A stretch of 64,000 nt of DNA from an uncultured Prevotellaceae bacterium (GCA_902768105.1 CACXJZ010000001.1:1-64000), one strand, 5' to 3'. Shown: positions 8,576 through 15,940, counted from the stretch's first letter. Notes: generated from the sequence alone by a model not told the origin. Numbers and translations are program-made.

Positions 8576-8605
8576 CCTGTCATCACCTGCAACGCTGATG
8601 ACAGG
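8576..8605. repeat. Perfect 10-bp inverted repeat between convergent genes
   Basis: CCTGTCATCA (8576-8585) and TGATGACAGG (8596-8605) form a strong stem with a 10-base loop. No T tract follows on either strand, so it is not a standard intrinsic terminator. It could still act as a transcript-end stabiliser for the convergent genes at 8304 and 8621. Confidence 0.5.
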
Positions 8606-8620
8606 GACCAGCCGCTGGTG

Positions 8621-9433
8621 TTACAAGCCAATTCTGCTTAGTATTTCTTTCGCAGAAGTATGCCCCTGTGCGGCAGCTTTGCGCCACAATTCCACAGCCA
8701 GCACATTGTTCTTGGTCACACCCGTTCCATTGTAATAGCATACGCCCAGATTAAACTGACCATCAGCATTCCCCTGGTCGGCCGACTTGCGATACCATTC
8801 CACGGCCTTGGAATAGTCTTTACTTACCCCAATCCCATGTTCATAGCATACGCCCAGATTATATTGTGCCTGAGCGTGTCCTTGCAAAGCAGCCATGCGA
8901 AACCATTTCTCAGCCTGTGTCACATCCTGTGCCACACCAATACTGTTATAATAGCATACGGCTAAACTATATTGTGCTTCAACATATCCTTGCTCGGCCG
9001 ACTTACGATACCATTCCACTCCAAGAGGCTTATTAGCGGTTATCCCAATTCCCTTTTCAAGGCATACGCCTAGATTAAATTGTGCCATAGCGTATCCTCG
9101 CTCAGCCGACTTGCTCCACCACTCCACGGCCTTGGAATAGTCCTGAGCTATACCAATACCATTATAATAGCACAAACCCAGATTAAATTGTGCCTGGACA
9201 AGTCCCTGTACGGCAGCCTTCTGCCACCACACTACTGCCATTGTTTCATTCTTCACTACACCATTACCATCATAATAGCATATACCCAACTGATACTGGG
9301 CATTAGCATCGCCAGCGTCAGCTGCAGCCTTATATTTACTAGCCTGCGACCAGGCAGATATTGGACATAACATCACCAAAACCAGCATCGTAGCAAGCAT
9401 GATAATTTTCATTTGGAAGGAGTTTTTTTTCAT
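8621..9433 (-). CDS. Secreted Sel1-repeat protein, second copy
   Basis: 270 aa. A signal peptide of about 29 aa (ending PISAWSQ) is followed by six Sel1-like repeats of 36 aa with the core FNLGVCYYNGTGV...KAVEWYRKSAEQGYA and a short cap. An internal ATG at codon 8 (MKIIMLATM) would give a more compact signal peptide and is an alternative start. It is similar in architecture to 6084-6872 but clearly diverged in sequence, so this pair is older than the WG and DUF3307 duplications. Sel1 solenoids usually mediate protein-protein contacts; the partner is unknown. Confidence 0.85.
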   Translation of the reverse strand: MKKNSFQMKIIMLATMLVLVMLCPISAWSQASKYKAAADAGDANAQYQLGICYYDGNGVVKNETMAVVWWQKAAVQGLVQAQFNLGLCYYNGIGIAQDYSKAVEWWSKSAERGYAMAQFNLGVCLEKGIGITANKPLGVEWYRKSAEQGYVEAQYSLAVCYYNSIGVAQDVTQAEKWFRMAALQGHAQAQYNLGVCYEHGIGVSKDYSKAVEWYRKSADQGNADGQFNLGVCYYNGTGVTKNNVLAVELWRKAAAQGHTSAKEILSRIGL

Positions 9434-9749
9434 AGTTACGAAAAATCTACAGCACTTTAGTTAAACTTTCTTTATAAGTACCTGAGTAAAAATGGTGCTC
9501 AGGATTTGGTCATGTCAGATTTTTTCACTTACCCTAGTGCTGCATATAAAGACAAGTAAAAATCATCTGTGACATGGCAAAGGTAAGCATAAAAAATGAG
9601 AAAACACTGCTTTTGGCAGAATATTTTTCGCCTTGGACAAATTTGACCGTTTTCTGTCTCCTTTAATAGACTCCTACACGGGGCTTCAAGACATGACATA
9701 TCAAGTACATCTTCCATCAGACATCATTAAAAAATATTTCGACATTTGT
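9434..9749. other. AT-rich gap without a supported gene
   Basis: Contains a small stem CCTGAG/CTCAGG (9481-9486/9498-9503). A 62-codon minus-strand frame lies here, but its protein has no signal, domain or visible start context. Only the promoter at its right end is convincing. Confidence 0.5.
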
Positions 9750-9780
9750 TTTGCTGTTTGACAGAAATGTGCTATATTTG
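9750..9780 (+). promoter_or_regulatory. Promoter of the WG/DUF3307/small-protein unit
   Basis: TTTG (9750-9753), 19 bases, TATATTTG (9773-9780), ending 26 bases before the ATG at 9807. This matches the consensus closely and drives the cassette 9807-11309. Confidence 0.7.
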
Positions 9781-9806
9781 CACAAGTAACTTAAAACTAT
9801 CATATT

Positions 9807-10721
9807 ATGAAAAGAATTATCAAAATCCTATTATCAGCATTTGTGCTATCGTTCGTGCCTGCATCGTATGCTTGTGCACAGTGGAAATATCAAGGTAGTT
9901 ACTGCGATGGTCTTGCTTTGGTTGAGGACGATAACGAAATGTTTGGCTTTATTGATAAGACTGGCAAAGTGGTCATTCCCTGTAAGTGGGAATATGCAGA
10001 GTCTTTCAGCGAGGGGCTTGCTTTGGTTAAGAACTCCAACGGCAAATATGGCTTTGTCAACAAGACGGGCAAGATGATTAGTCCCTGCAAGTGGAAATCT
10101 GCATATCCTTTCGGCGAGGGTCTTGCTTCGGTTGAGGATGCTAATGGCAAATATGGCTTTATCAACAAGACTGGCAAAGTGGTCATCCCCTGTAAGTGGG
10201 ATTATGCATATCCTTTCAGCGAGGGGCTTGCTGCTGTTCAAGACGCTAACGGCAAGTATGGCTATATCAACAAGACCGGCAAAGTGGTCATTCCTTGCAA
10301 GTTGATAGATAAGTTGAGAGGTTCATGGGCTTTCAGCGAAGGGCTCGTTTCGATCCAGGACTCCAACTTCAAATGGGGCTATATTGACAAGACGGGTAAG
10401 ATGGTTATCCCATGCCAGTGGAAATATGCAGATTCATTCAGCGAGGGTCTAGCTGCAGTTCAGGACGCCAACGGCAAGTATGGCTTTATTGACAAAACAG
10501 GTAAGGTGGTCATTCCCTGCCAGTGGAAAGATGCGTGGCCTTTCAGCGAAGGCCTGGCTGCAGTTCAAGATTCCGATAAGAAATGGGGCTATATTGACAA
10601 GACGGGCAAGGTTGTTATTCCTTGTAAATGGTTAGAAGCAGAGTGCTTCGAGAACGGTCGCGCCTATGTCAGGGACGAAAAGTGGTATTATATTGATATA
10701 ACAGGAAAGATTGTAGAATAA
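9807..10721 (+). CDS. Secreted WG-repeat protein without linker
   Basis: 304 aa. Signal peptide MKRIIKILLSAFVLSF...ACAQ (1-25), then directly seven WG repeats and a terminal half repeat; the charged linker of the 583 and 7005 proteins is missing. Cores read FIDKTGKVVIPCKW or IPCQW; the fourth repeat has IPCKL and an extra six residues (LIDKLRGSW). Repeats are so alike in DNA (for example AAAGTGGTCATTCCCTG recurs) that unit gain and loss by slippage or recombination is likely. The DUF3307 gene begins one base after its stop, so the two are surely co-transcribed. Function unknown. Confidence 0.85.
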   Translation: MKRIIKILLSAFVLSFVPASYACAQWKYQGSYCDGLALVEDDNEMFGFIDKTGKVVIPCKWEYAESFSEGLALVKNSNGKYGFVNKTGKMISPCKWKSAYPFGEGLASVEDANGKYGFINKTGKVVIPCKWDYAYPFSEGLAAVQDANGKYGYINKTGKVVIPCKLIDKLRGSWAFSEGLVSIQDSNFKWGYIDKTGKMVIPCQWKYADSFSEGLAAVQDANGKYGFIDKTGKVVIPCQWKDAWPFSEGLAAVQDSDKKWGYIDKTGKVVIPCKWLEAECFENGRAYVRDEKWYYIDITGKIVE

Positions 10722-10722
10722 T

Positions 10723-11100
10723 ATGGTATTATTACTCATAGCCCTATTGATATGCCACTACTTGGCGGACTTCTGCCTGACGTGGCCGGCGCTGATTCGT
10801 TCGAAGGCAGACGAACGGAACGTGTGGCCGATACTGCTGCATGCAGCGGTTCATGCGGTGCTGATGGGGGTATGCCTGCTGGTGTTTGGAGTCAATACGG
10901 AACAGCTCTTTTTGTTGATGTCGTTGGAACTGGTGACTCACTTTGTTATTGATGTCGGTAAGGCAACAGTTTCCGTAAAGCTTCCCTTGCTTGCAGACAT
11001 CAAACAGAAACACTACTGGGTGCTCTTTGGCTTAGACCAACTCTTGCATCAATTGGTTGTGGTCGCAATATGGTATGCAGTAAGTATAGTAGTAGAATAA
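10723..11100 (+). CDS. DUF3307 family membrane protein, copy 2
   Basis: 125 aa, about four membrane segments, same family pattern (CHYLADFCLTWP, SKADERNVWP). The protein differs from the copy at 2319 at only a handful of positions, and the DNA is nearly identical over the full length and a few bases beyond. It begins one base after the WG stop codon and is followed 29 bases later by a small membrane protein. Its tight coupling to a secreted WG protein is repeated at 2319, so a joint role at the envelope is a fair inference. Confidence 0.8.
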   Translation: MVLLLIALLICHYLADFCLTWPALIRSKADERNVWPILLHAAVHAVLMGVCLLVFGVNTEQLFLLMSLELVTHFVIDVGKATVSVKLPLLADIKQKHYWVLFGLDQLLHQLVVVAIWYAVSIVVE

Positions 11101-11129
11101 CGTAGTAACTCATCTAAAACTGATACATT

Positions 11130-11309
11130 ATGGAAAAGAAAACGAGAAACATTCTGATTATTGTGATTTGCATTGTGGCGCTGCTGCCGTTGCTCCTGAT
11201 CATATTGGGTCTGGGCGGTTTCATTCTGACTGATCTCTTCCGCTCCCTGTCCTATGATGGCGCAGAGAGTTTTGGCAATATGCTGAAGTATCTCGGCAGG
11301 AAGAAGTGA
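11130..11309 (+). CDS. Truncated small membrane protein
   Basis: 59 aa, below the usual length cut-offs. The first 36 residues (MEKKTRNILIIVICIVALLPLLLII...) match the 73-aa protein at 8304 almost residue for residue, including its single N-terminal helix. It then diverges slightly and ends GNMLKYLGRKK, where the paralogue continues into a second membrane helix. Either a functional one-helix variant or a decayed copy; the intact frame and conserved N-terminus leave both open. Confidence 0.6.
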   Translation: MEKKTRNILIIVICIVALLPLLLIILGLGGFILTDLFRSLSYDGAESFGNMLKYLGRKK

Positions 11310-11357
11310 GATGGAAGATGTATGATGTCTGAAGGCTAAAGGCTGAAGACCCCTCCA

Positions 11358-11386
11358 GACCTCCCCTGTTTTGGGGAGGCTATTTG
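11358..11386. terminator. GC-rich hairpin of a dispersed type
   Basis: CCTCCCC (11360-11366) and GGGGAGG (11373-11379) form a 7-bp stem, followed by CTATTTG. The same AGACCTCCCCTG...GGGGAGGCT string recurs at 60705-60728 with a better T tract. It is probably the end of the 9807-11309 transcript. Confidence 0.5.
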
Positions 11387-11414
11387 TTCCCATTAAGCGA
11401 TTCTTGACAAAATA

Positions 11415-11446
11415 TTTGGCGATTTCAGGAATATAACTTATCTTTG
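11415..11446 (+). promoter_or_regulatory. Promoter of the Fic gene, ends at the start codon
   Basis: TTTG (11415-11418), 20 bases, TATCTTTG (11439-11446). Only five bases separate the -7 element from the ATG at 11452, so transcription would begin at or beside the start codon and the message would be leaderless. Confidence 0.7.
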
Positions 11447-11451
11447 CAGCG

Positions 11452-12231
11452 ATGTTCGAGAAGATGATTGAAGAATACGAGAGCATCCGCCTGGAGTATC
11501 AGCAGAAAATTGCTGACAGGATGGGGGAGAAGCAGTGGATGGAATATAATGAGATTCTGTTCTCTGCCCATTCCTGTGCTATTGAAGGTAATTCATTCAC
11601 AGTAGATGACACGAGGGTTCTGCGTGAGCAGGGAATGGCCATGATTCCTGTGGGACGTTCGCTGTTGGAATGTACGGAGATGGCTGATCATTTCCGCGCA
11701 TTCGACTTCATGGTAACTCACTTGGAACATCCTTTCGATGAATCATTGCTGAAAGAGGTGAACCGTCTGGTGACGGAAAACACGTTGAGCTATCGTGCTA
11801 CTGGTGCTGTTGCTGGCGAATATACTACAGTGGATATGGCGGCTGGTGATACGGTGTTTGGTGACCATCAGGAATTGATAGCCCGTGTACCCAGACTGAT
11901 GGAGTCAACACAAAGGGCTATTAATGACGGACAGCATCCGATGGTAGTGGCTGCGAAATGGCATGGATATTATGAATATCTGCATCCCTTCCGTGATGGT
12001 AATGGCAGGACTGGCCGCTTGCTCTCGAACTTCATACTGCTTCGTGCCGGTCATCCGCTGCTGATTATCAAACTGGAAGACCGCGCAGAATATATCTCGG
12101 CCTTGAAACTGATTCGCGCGGAGGGCACGGATGAGCATTTGATTGCTTTCTTCCTGAAAACGGCTATTAACCGCATGAAGGACGAACTTTCGCAGAAACG
12201 GAAGAACACTTTGCCCATGATGTTTTTCTGA
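11452..12231 (+). CDS. Fic family protein, likely AMP-transferase with built-in inhibitor
   Basis: 259 aa. The Fic active motif HPFRDGNGRTGR starts at His178, which acts as the base when Fic enzymes transfer AMP (or another phosphate-linked group) from a nucleotide to a target hydroxyl. Near the N-terminus SCAIEGN (Ser41-Asn47) fits the S/T-xxx-E-G/N inhibitory helix; Glu45 would block ATP in the resting enzyme. That places it in the class with an N-terminal inhibitor. The domain spans about 100-220. The message may be leaderless from ATG 11452; an in-frame ATG at 11464 is the alternative. It stands alone with its own promoter and no antitoxin gene beside it. The target is unknown. Confidence 0.88.
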   Translation: MFEKMIEEYESIRLEYQQKIADRMGEKQWMEYNEILFSAHSCAIEGNSFTVDDTRVLREQGMAMIPVGRSLLECTEMADHFRAFDFMVTHLEHPFDESLLKEVNRLVTENTLSYRATGAVAGEYTTVDMAAGDTVFGDHQELIARVPRLMESTQRAINDGQHPMVVAAKWHGYYEYLHPFRDGNGRTGRLLSNFILLRAGHPLLIIKLEDRAEYISALKLIRAEGTDEHLIAFFLKTAINRMKDELSQKRKNTLPMMFF

Positions 12232-12261
12232 TAAATGGATGATGGATGATGAATCCGCACC

Positions 12262-12558
12262 ATGACAAACGAGAAGGGAGAAACCTTCTTTGTAGGTAAG
12301 GACGTGGCAGAGGCACTGGGGTACAAGAAACCAGAAAACGCATTAGCAACTCCCGTGCTCCGCACACAGGACGGCGTACGCGTCACCATCCAGTTTCGAC
12401 CGAAGCCGCAGCTGGTCCACAGACTGGAGGACACGCGCCAGTACGTCGAGCGGCACGTGAAGACGAGCGACGGCACGTACACCAAGTACGACGGCAGGAT
12501 TGTGGAACGGTATAGATGGAAGAAGGAAGATGTAAGATGTAAGAGGGCTGAAGGCTGA
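12262..12558 (+). pseudogene. Phage antirepressor (BRO-N) fragment
   Basis: A 98-codon frame. Residues 1-32 (GETFFVGKDVAEALGYKKPENAL) match the start of the BRO-N domain of phage antirepressors, but the domain, normally about 100 aa, breaks off there. The rest (PQLVHRLEDTRQYVERHVK...) I cannot place, and the frame ends in low-complexity codons made by ATGTAAGATG-like repeats. No promoter or ribosome site is visible. It is most likely a decayed remnant of a phage or of a larger regulator. Confidence 0.5.
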
Positions 12559-12575
12559 TGGCTGATGTGAATGAT

Positions 12576-12609
12576 AACAAAAAAGGCAGGTTAACCTGCC
12601 TTTTTTGTT
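12576..12609. terminator. Perfect 17-bp palindromic terminator
   Basis: AACAAAAAAGGCAGGTT (12576-12592) is followed immediately by its exact complement (12593-12609). The GC core GGCAGGTTAACCTGCC has A and T tracts on each side, so it works as an intrinsic terminator on both strands: for the plus-strand fragment and for the minus-strand tkt-rpiB operon. Confidence 0.85.
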
Positions 12610-12615
12610 ACTTCT

Positions 12616-12706
12616 CTCACTTAATCGCAATCTTGACCTTCGGTCGAGATTGCTCACGTTCGAAGATGAAAGCGAGCTTTCATCTTGCTCACTTAATCGC
12701 AATCTT
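12616..12706. repeat. 19-bp direct repeat flanking a double-hairpin element at the rpiB 3' end
   Basis: CTCACTTAATCGCAATCTT occurs at 12616-12634 and again at 12688-12706, where it is the last codons and stop of rpiB. Between them are a GACC-TTC-GGTC stem (12635-12644, continuing outward to AATCTT/GAGATT), CTCACGTTCG, and a 10-bp perfect stem AAGATGAAAG/CTTTCATCTT (12662-12671/12676-12685). The internal order matches the insertion at 1633-1697. Confidence 0.65.
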
Positions 12707-13129
12707 ATCTACGCGCTTCTGGTGGCGGCCACCTTCGAAGGTTGCGGTGAAGAACTCATCCATGATTTTCTCGGCTGTCTTGTTGTCGATGAAGCGGCCG
12801 GGCATGACGAGCACGTTGGCATCGTTGTGCTGACGGATGAGGTGTGCAATCTCGGGAATCCAGCACAGGCCGGCGCGCACCTGCTGGTGCTTGTTGAGCG
12901 TCATGCTGATACCCTCGCCAGAGCCGCAGATGGCAATGCCGGGATAGACCTCTCCGCTCTCGATGCCCTCGGCCAGTGCGTGACCGAAGTCGGGATAATC
13001 GACGGAGGCATCGCTCCACGTGCCGTAGTCCTTGTAGGGATAGCCTTTCTTCTCGAGATACTCAAGTACGAATTTCTTGAGAGCGTAGCCTGCGTGGTCG
13101 CAGGCTACACCAACTGTCTTTACTTCCAT
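12689..13129 (-). CDS. rpiB: Ribose 5-phosphate isomerase B
   Basis: 146 aa, the normal RpiB length. It interconverts ribose 5-phosphate and ribulose 5-phosphate in the pentose phosphate pathway. Visible family marks: VACDHAGYALKK near the N-terminus (Asp and His of the substrate site), the GIAICGSGEG loop with its catalytic Cys, NDANVLVMPGR, and a C-terminal GGRHQKRVDKI. The ATG at 13129 is preferred over an upstream TTG at 13138 because MEVKTVGVACDHAG fits the family start. It is the last gene of tkt / cytidylate-kinase-like / rpiB, 15 bases after its neighbour. Its stop codon and last six codons lie inside a duplicated repeat. Confidence 0.93.
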   Translation of the reverse strand: MEVKTVGVACDHAGYALKKFVLEYLEKKGYPYKDYGTWSDASVDYPDFGHALAEGIESGEVYPGIAICGSGEGISMTLNKHQQVRAGLCWIPEIAHLIRQHNDANVLVMPGRFIDNKTAEKIMDEFFTATFEGGRHQKRVDKIAIK

Positions 13130-13144
13130 AGTCTTCAAGTTTTT

Positions 13145-13786
13145 TTATCCGATGTACTGCATGATGAGGTCAACAATCTCGTCCTCGGTCTTGCCGTCGG
13201 CAGAGATGACGAGGTCGTAGTTGCGGGTGTCGTAACGTGACGTGCCCGTGTACTTGTTGACGTAGTTCTCACGCATCTTATCCACCTTTTCAATCGTCTT
13301 GCGGGCTTCCTCCTCAGTCATGTTCTGCTTGCGCATCACACGCTCTATGCGGTGGGGCATGGAGGCCTGGATGAGGATGCTCAGGTGGTTGGGGTGGTTG
13401 CGGAACACGTAGAAGCCGCTACGTCCAGCCACGATGCACGACTCATTGGCAAGGTGATTGAAGATCTCGGTCTCGACCGTGAACATCTCGTTGGTAGTCA
13501 CTATGTGGTACTCTTCTTCGGGAGCATGAGGCACACAGCCCATCTCGCCCATGTTATGGCCCATATAGACGGCTGCATTCAGCAGCTCGCGCCACCAGGA
13601 GTTGTTGCTTCCCTTCACTTCCTCCACCTCTTCGGTGGTGAGGTTGAACTTAGCCTTCAGCTCGTTGATGAGCCACTTGTCGTAGAAGGTCACACCCAGC
13701 TTCTCTGCCAGCTTGCGTCCGACGGTACGACCACCACTACCCAACTCACGATTGATGGTAATGATAAATTTCTCGTTTTTGTTCAT
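13145..13786 (-). CDS. Cytidylate kinase-like protein
   Basis: 213 aa, of the cytidylate kinase-like family (Cytidylate_kin2). The nucleotide-binding start reads ITINRELGSGGRTVGRKLAEKLG, followed by YDKWLINELK. A basic lid-like region (RIERVMRKQNMTEEEARKTIEKVDKMRENYVNKY) lies at about 143-180. Proteins of this type are P-loop-like phosphotransferases whose true substrate is usually unproven; it is distinct from the essential Cmk. It lies between transketolase (28 bases) and rpiB, so it is co-expressed with the pentose phosphate genes. Confidence 0.8.
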   Translation of the reverse strand: MNKNEKFIITINRELGSGGRTVGRKLAEKLGVTFYDKWLINELKAKFNLTTEEVEEVKGSNNSWWRELLNAAVYMGHNMGEMGCVPHAPEEEYHIVTTNEMFTVETEIFNHLANESCIVAGRSGFYVFRNHPNHLSILIQASMPHRIERVMRKQNMTEEEARKTIEKVDKMRENYVNKYTGTSRYDTRNYDLVISADGKTEDEIVDLIMQYIG

Positions 13787-13814
13787 AAATGTGTAGTTTT
13801 AAATTGTTGGAGGA

Positions 13815-15827
13815 CTATGCCAGCAACTTCTTCACCTGCTCATAGACGTTCTGTCCGGTGAAGCCGAGCTTCTCGTCGAGCACCTTGTAGGGAGCAGAGA
13901 AGCCGAAGCTCTCGAGACCCCATACGGTACCGTCGGCACCTACCAGGCCTTCGAGGTTGACGGGCAGACCGGCGGTCAGACCGAACTTCTTCTTGCCTGC
14001 GGGCAGCACGCTCTGCTGGTACTCCTTCGGCTGGCTGCGGAACAGACCCTCAGAAGGAACGCTGACGACGCGCGTCTTGATGCCGTCTGCAGCAAGCAGC
14101 TTGGCACCTGCCTCGAGGGTAGAAACCTCTGAACCGGAGGCGAGCAGGATGACGTCGTAGTCGGCATCAGAGCCGGCAACGATGTAAGCACCCTTCGTTG
14201 CCTGTGTGTAGTCGTTGCCCTCGGGCAGCATGTCGATGTTCTGACGTGAGAAGATGAGTGCGGTAGGCGTGTCAACGTTCTCCATAGCCATACGCCAGCA
14301 GACGGTGGTCTCCTCGGCATCGGCAGGACGAACAACGAGCACGCTGTTCTTGCCGTGATGGTTCTTCAGCTTCTCCATGAGGCGGATCTGTGCCTCCTGC
14401 TCAACGGGCTCATGCGTAGGACCGTCCTCACCAACGCGGAAGGCGTCGTGGGTCCAGATGAACTTCACGGGCAGTTCCATGAGGGCAGCCATACGGACGG
14501 CGGGCTTCATGTAGTCAGAGAATACGAAGAAGGTACCGCAAGCGGGGATGACACCACCGTGCAGCGCCATACCGATGCAGCAGCAAGCCATTGTCAGCTC
14601 AGCCACACCAGCCTCGAAGAAGGCACCAGAGAAGTCGCCCTTCACGATGTCCTTGGTCTTCTTCAGGAAGCCGTTGGTATTGTCAGAGTTCGAGAGGTCG
14701 GCCGATGCGCAGATCATGTTGGGCACCTGCTCAGCCAGCTGACCCAAAACGGCAGCCGAAGCACTGCGAGTAGCGCTGCCAGCCTTCTGCTCAACCTTTG
14801 TCCAGTCAATCTTGGGAGCCTTGCCGCTGAACCACTCCTCGAGCTGCTTGGCCTGCTCGGGATGACCCTTGGCCCACTCAGCCTTCTGGGCGTAACGCTC
14901 AGCCACAATCTTCTTCAGCTCCTCACGACGCTTAGCATACAGCTCCTGTACCTCGGGGAAGATCTGGAACGGATTCTCAGGATCAGCACCCAAGTTCTTC
15001 ATGGTCTGAATGAAGTTGTCGCCACCGAGGGGAGCACCATGCGTAGCGCAGTTAGACTCGTAAGAAGAGCCGTCAGCCTTACGGGCACCCTTACCCATGA
15101 TGCAATGACCGATGATGAGACTCGGACGCTCCTTCTCAGCCTGAGCTTTCTTGATGGCCTCACGGATCTGGTCAACGTCGTTACCGTCAATCTTCTGCAC
15201 GAACCATCCCCAAGCCTCGTACTTCTTGGCAGTATCCTCGCAGGTAACCACCTCGGTACGGGTAGAGAGCTGGATGTCGTTGGCATCGTAGAACATGATG
15301 AGGTTGTCGAGTCCCAGGTTACCGGCAATACGGCCTGCGCCCTGCGAAATCTCCTCCTGTACGCCACCGTCAGAGATGTAGGCGTAGATGGTCTGACCCA
15401 TCACGTTGCCCAGACGAGCCTTCAGGAACTTGGCTGCGATGGCAGCACCTACGGCGAAGGTGTGACCCTGTCCGAGAGGACCAGAGGTGTTCTCAATGCC
15501 GCGCTCAATTTCACGCTCGGGGTGACCGGGAGTGACAGAGCCCCACTGGCGCAGGTTCTTCAGGTCCTCCAGCGTGTATTTGCCGATGAGAGCCAGCTGG
15601 CTGTAGAGCATCGGAGCCATGTGACCGGGGTCGAGGAAGAAACGGTCGCGACCTTCCCATGCGGGATTCTCGGGGTCATACACTAAAAACTCGCTGTAGA
15701 GTGTGTTGATGAAGTCTGCACCACCCATAGCACCACCGGGGTGTCCTGACTTAGCTTTTTCAACCATTGCTGCAGCAAGGATACGGATGTTATCCGCTGC
15801 GCGATTCATAACTTTGTTGTCGTTCAT
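13815..15827 (-). CDS. tkt: Transketolase
   Basis: 670 aa, full length. It moves two-carbon units between sugar phosphates using thiamine diphosphate. N-terminal KAKSGHPGGAMGGAD, the diphosphate/metal motif around SDGGVQEEISQGAGR...MFYDAND, and the C-terminal pyrimidine-binding domain with FVFSDYMKPAVRMAALM and THDAFRVGEDGPTHEPVEQ (catalytic Glu region) are all present. The frame is open further upstream to 16028, but MNDNKVMNRAADNIRILAAAMV at ATG 15827 is the family start and lies 34 bases after the -7 element at 15862-15869. It is the first gene of the tkt-rpiB operon, divergent from the GH2 gene. Confidence 0.95.
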   Translation of the reverse strand: MNDNKVMNRAADNIRILAAAMVEKAKSGHPGGAMGGADFINTLYSEFLVYDPENPAWEGRDRFFLDPGHMAPMLYSQLALIGKYTLEDLKNLRQWGSVTPGHPEREIERGIENTSGPLGQGHTFAVGAAIAAKFLKARLGNVMGQTIYAYISDGGVQEEISQGAGRIAGNLGLDNLIMFYDANDIQLSTRTEVVTCEDTAKKYEAWGWFVQKIDGNDVDQIREAIKKAQAEKERPSLIIGHCIMGKGARKADGSSYESNCATHGAPLGGDNFIQTMKNLGADPENPFQIFPEVQELYAKRREELKKIVAERYAQKAEWAKGHPEQAKQLEEWFSGKAPKIDWTKVEQKAGSATRSASAAVLGQLAEQVPNMICASADLSNSDNTNGFLKKTKDIVKGDFSGAFFEAGVAELTMACCCIGMALHGGVIPACGTFFVFSDYMKPAVRMAALMELPVKFIWTHDAFRVGEDGPTHEPVEQEAQIRLMEKLKNHHGKNSVLVVRPADAEETTVCWRMAMENVDTPTALIFSRQNIDMLPEGNDYTQATKGAYIVAGSDADYDVILLASGSEVSTLEAGAKLLAADGIKTRVVSVPSEGLFRSQPKEYQQSVLPAGKKKFGLTAGLPVNLEGLVGADGTVWGLESFGFSAPYKVLDEKLGFTGQNVYEQVKKLLA

Positions 15828-15861
15828 AATAAGTTTAATTATTTGAATAAATAAATTTCTG

Positions 15862-15869
15862 CAAATATA
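15862..15869 (-). promoter_or_regulatory. -7 element of the tkt operon
   Basis: The complement reads TATATTTG, a clean TAnnTTTG match, 35 bases upstream of the tkt ATG. No clear TTTG at -33. Confidence 0.55.
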
Positions 15870-15908
15870 CACATTTTCTTTGAAACGGCTGTCATTTCTT
15901 TCAGATAA

Positions 15909-15940
15909 TTTGTGTATTTGAGATTTTTTAGCGATATTTG
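15909..15940 (+). promoter_or_regulatory. Promoter of the GH2 gene
   Basis: TTTG (15909-15912), 20 bases, GATATTTG (15933-15940); one mismatch to TAnnTTTG. It ends 35 bases before the ATG at 15976. Confidence 0.5.

Noticed and set aside
8576..8605. Strong hairpin taken at first as an intrinsic terminator
   Set aside because: Neither strand has a T tract after the stem.
9529..9717. 62-codon minus-strand frame in the gap before the WG gene at 9807
   Set aside because: No start context, domain or homology that I can see, and composition is like the surrounding non-coding DNA.
14355..15686. 443-codon frame antisense to transketolase
   Set aside because: A shadow of the codon pattern of a long, moderately GC-rich gene; the tkt frame is unmistakable and full length.
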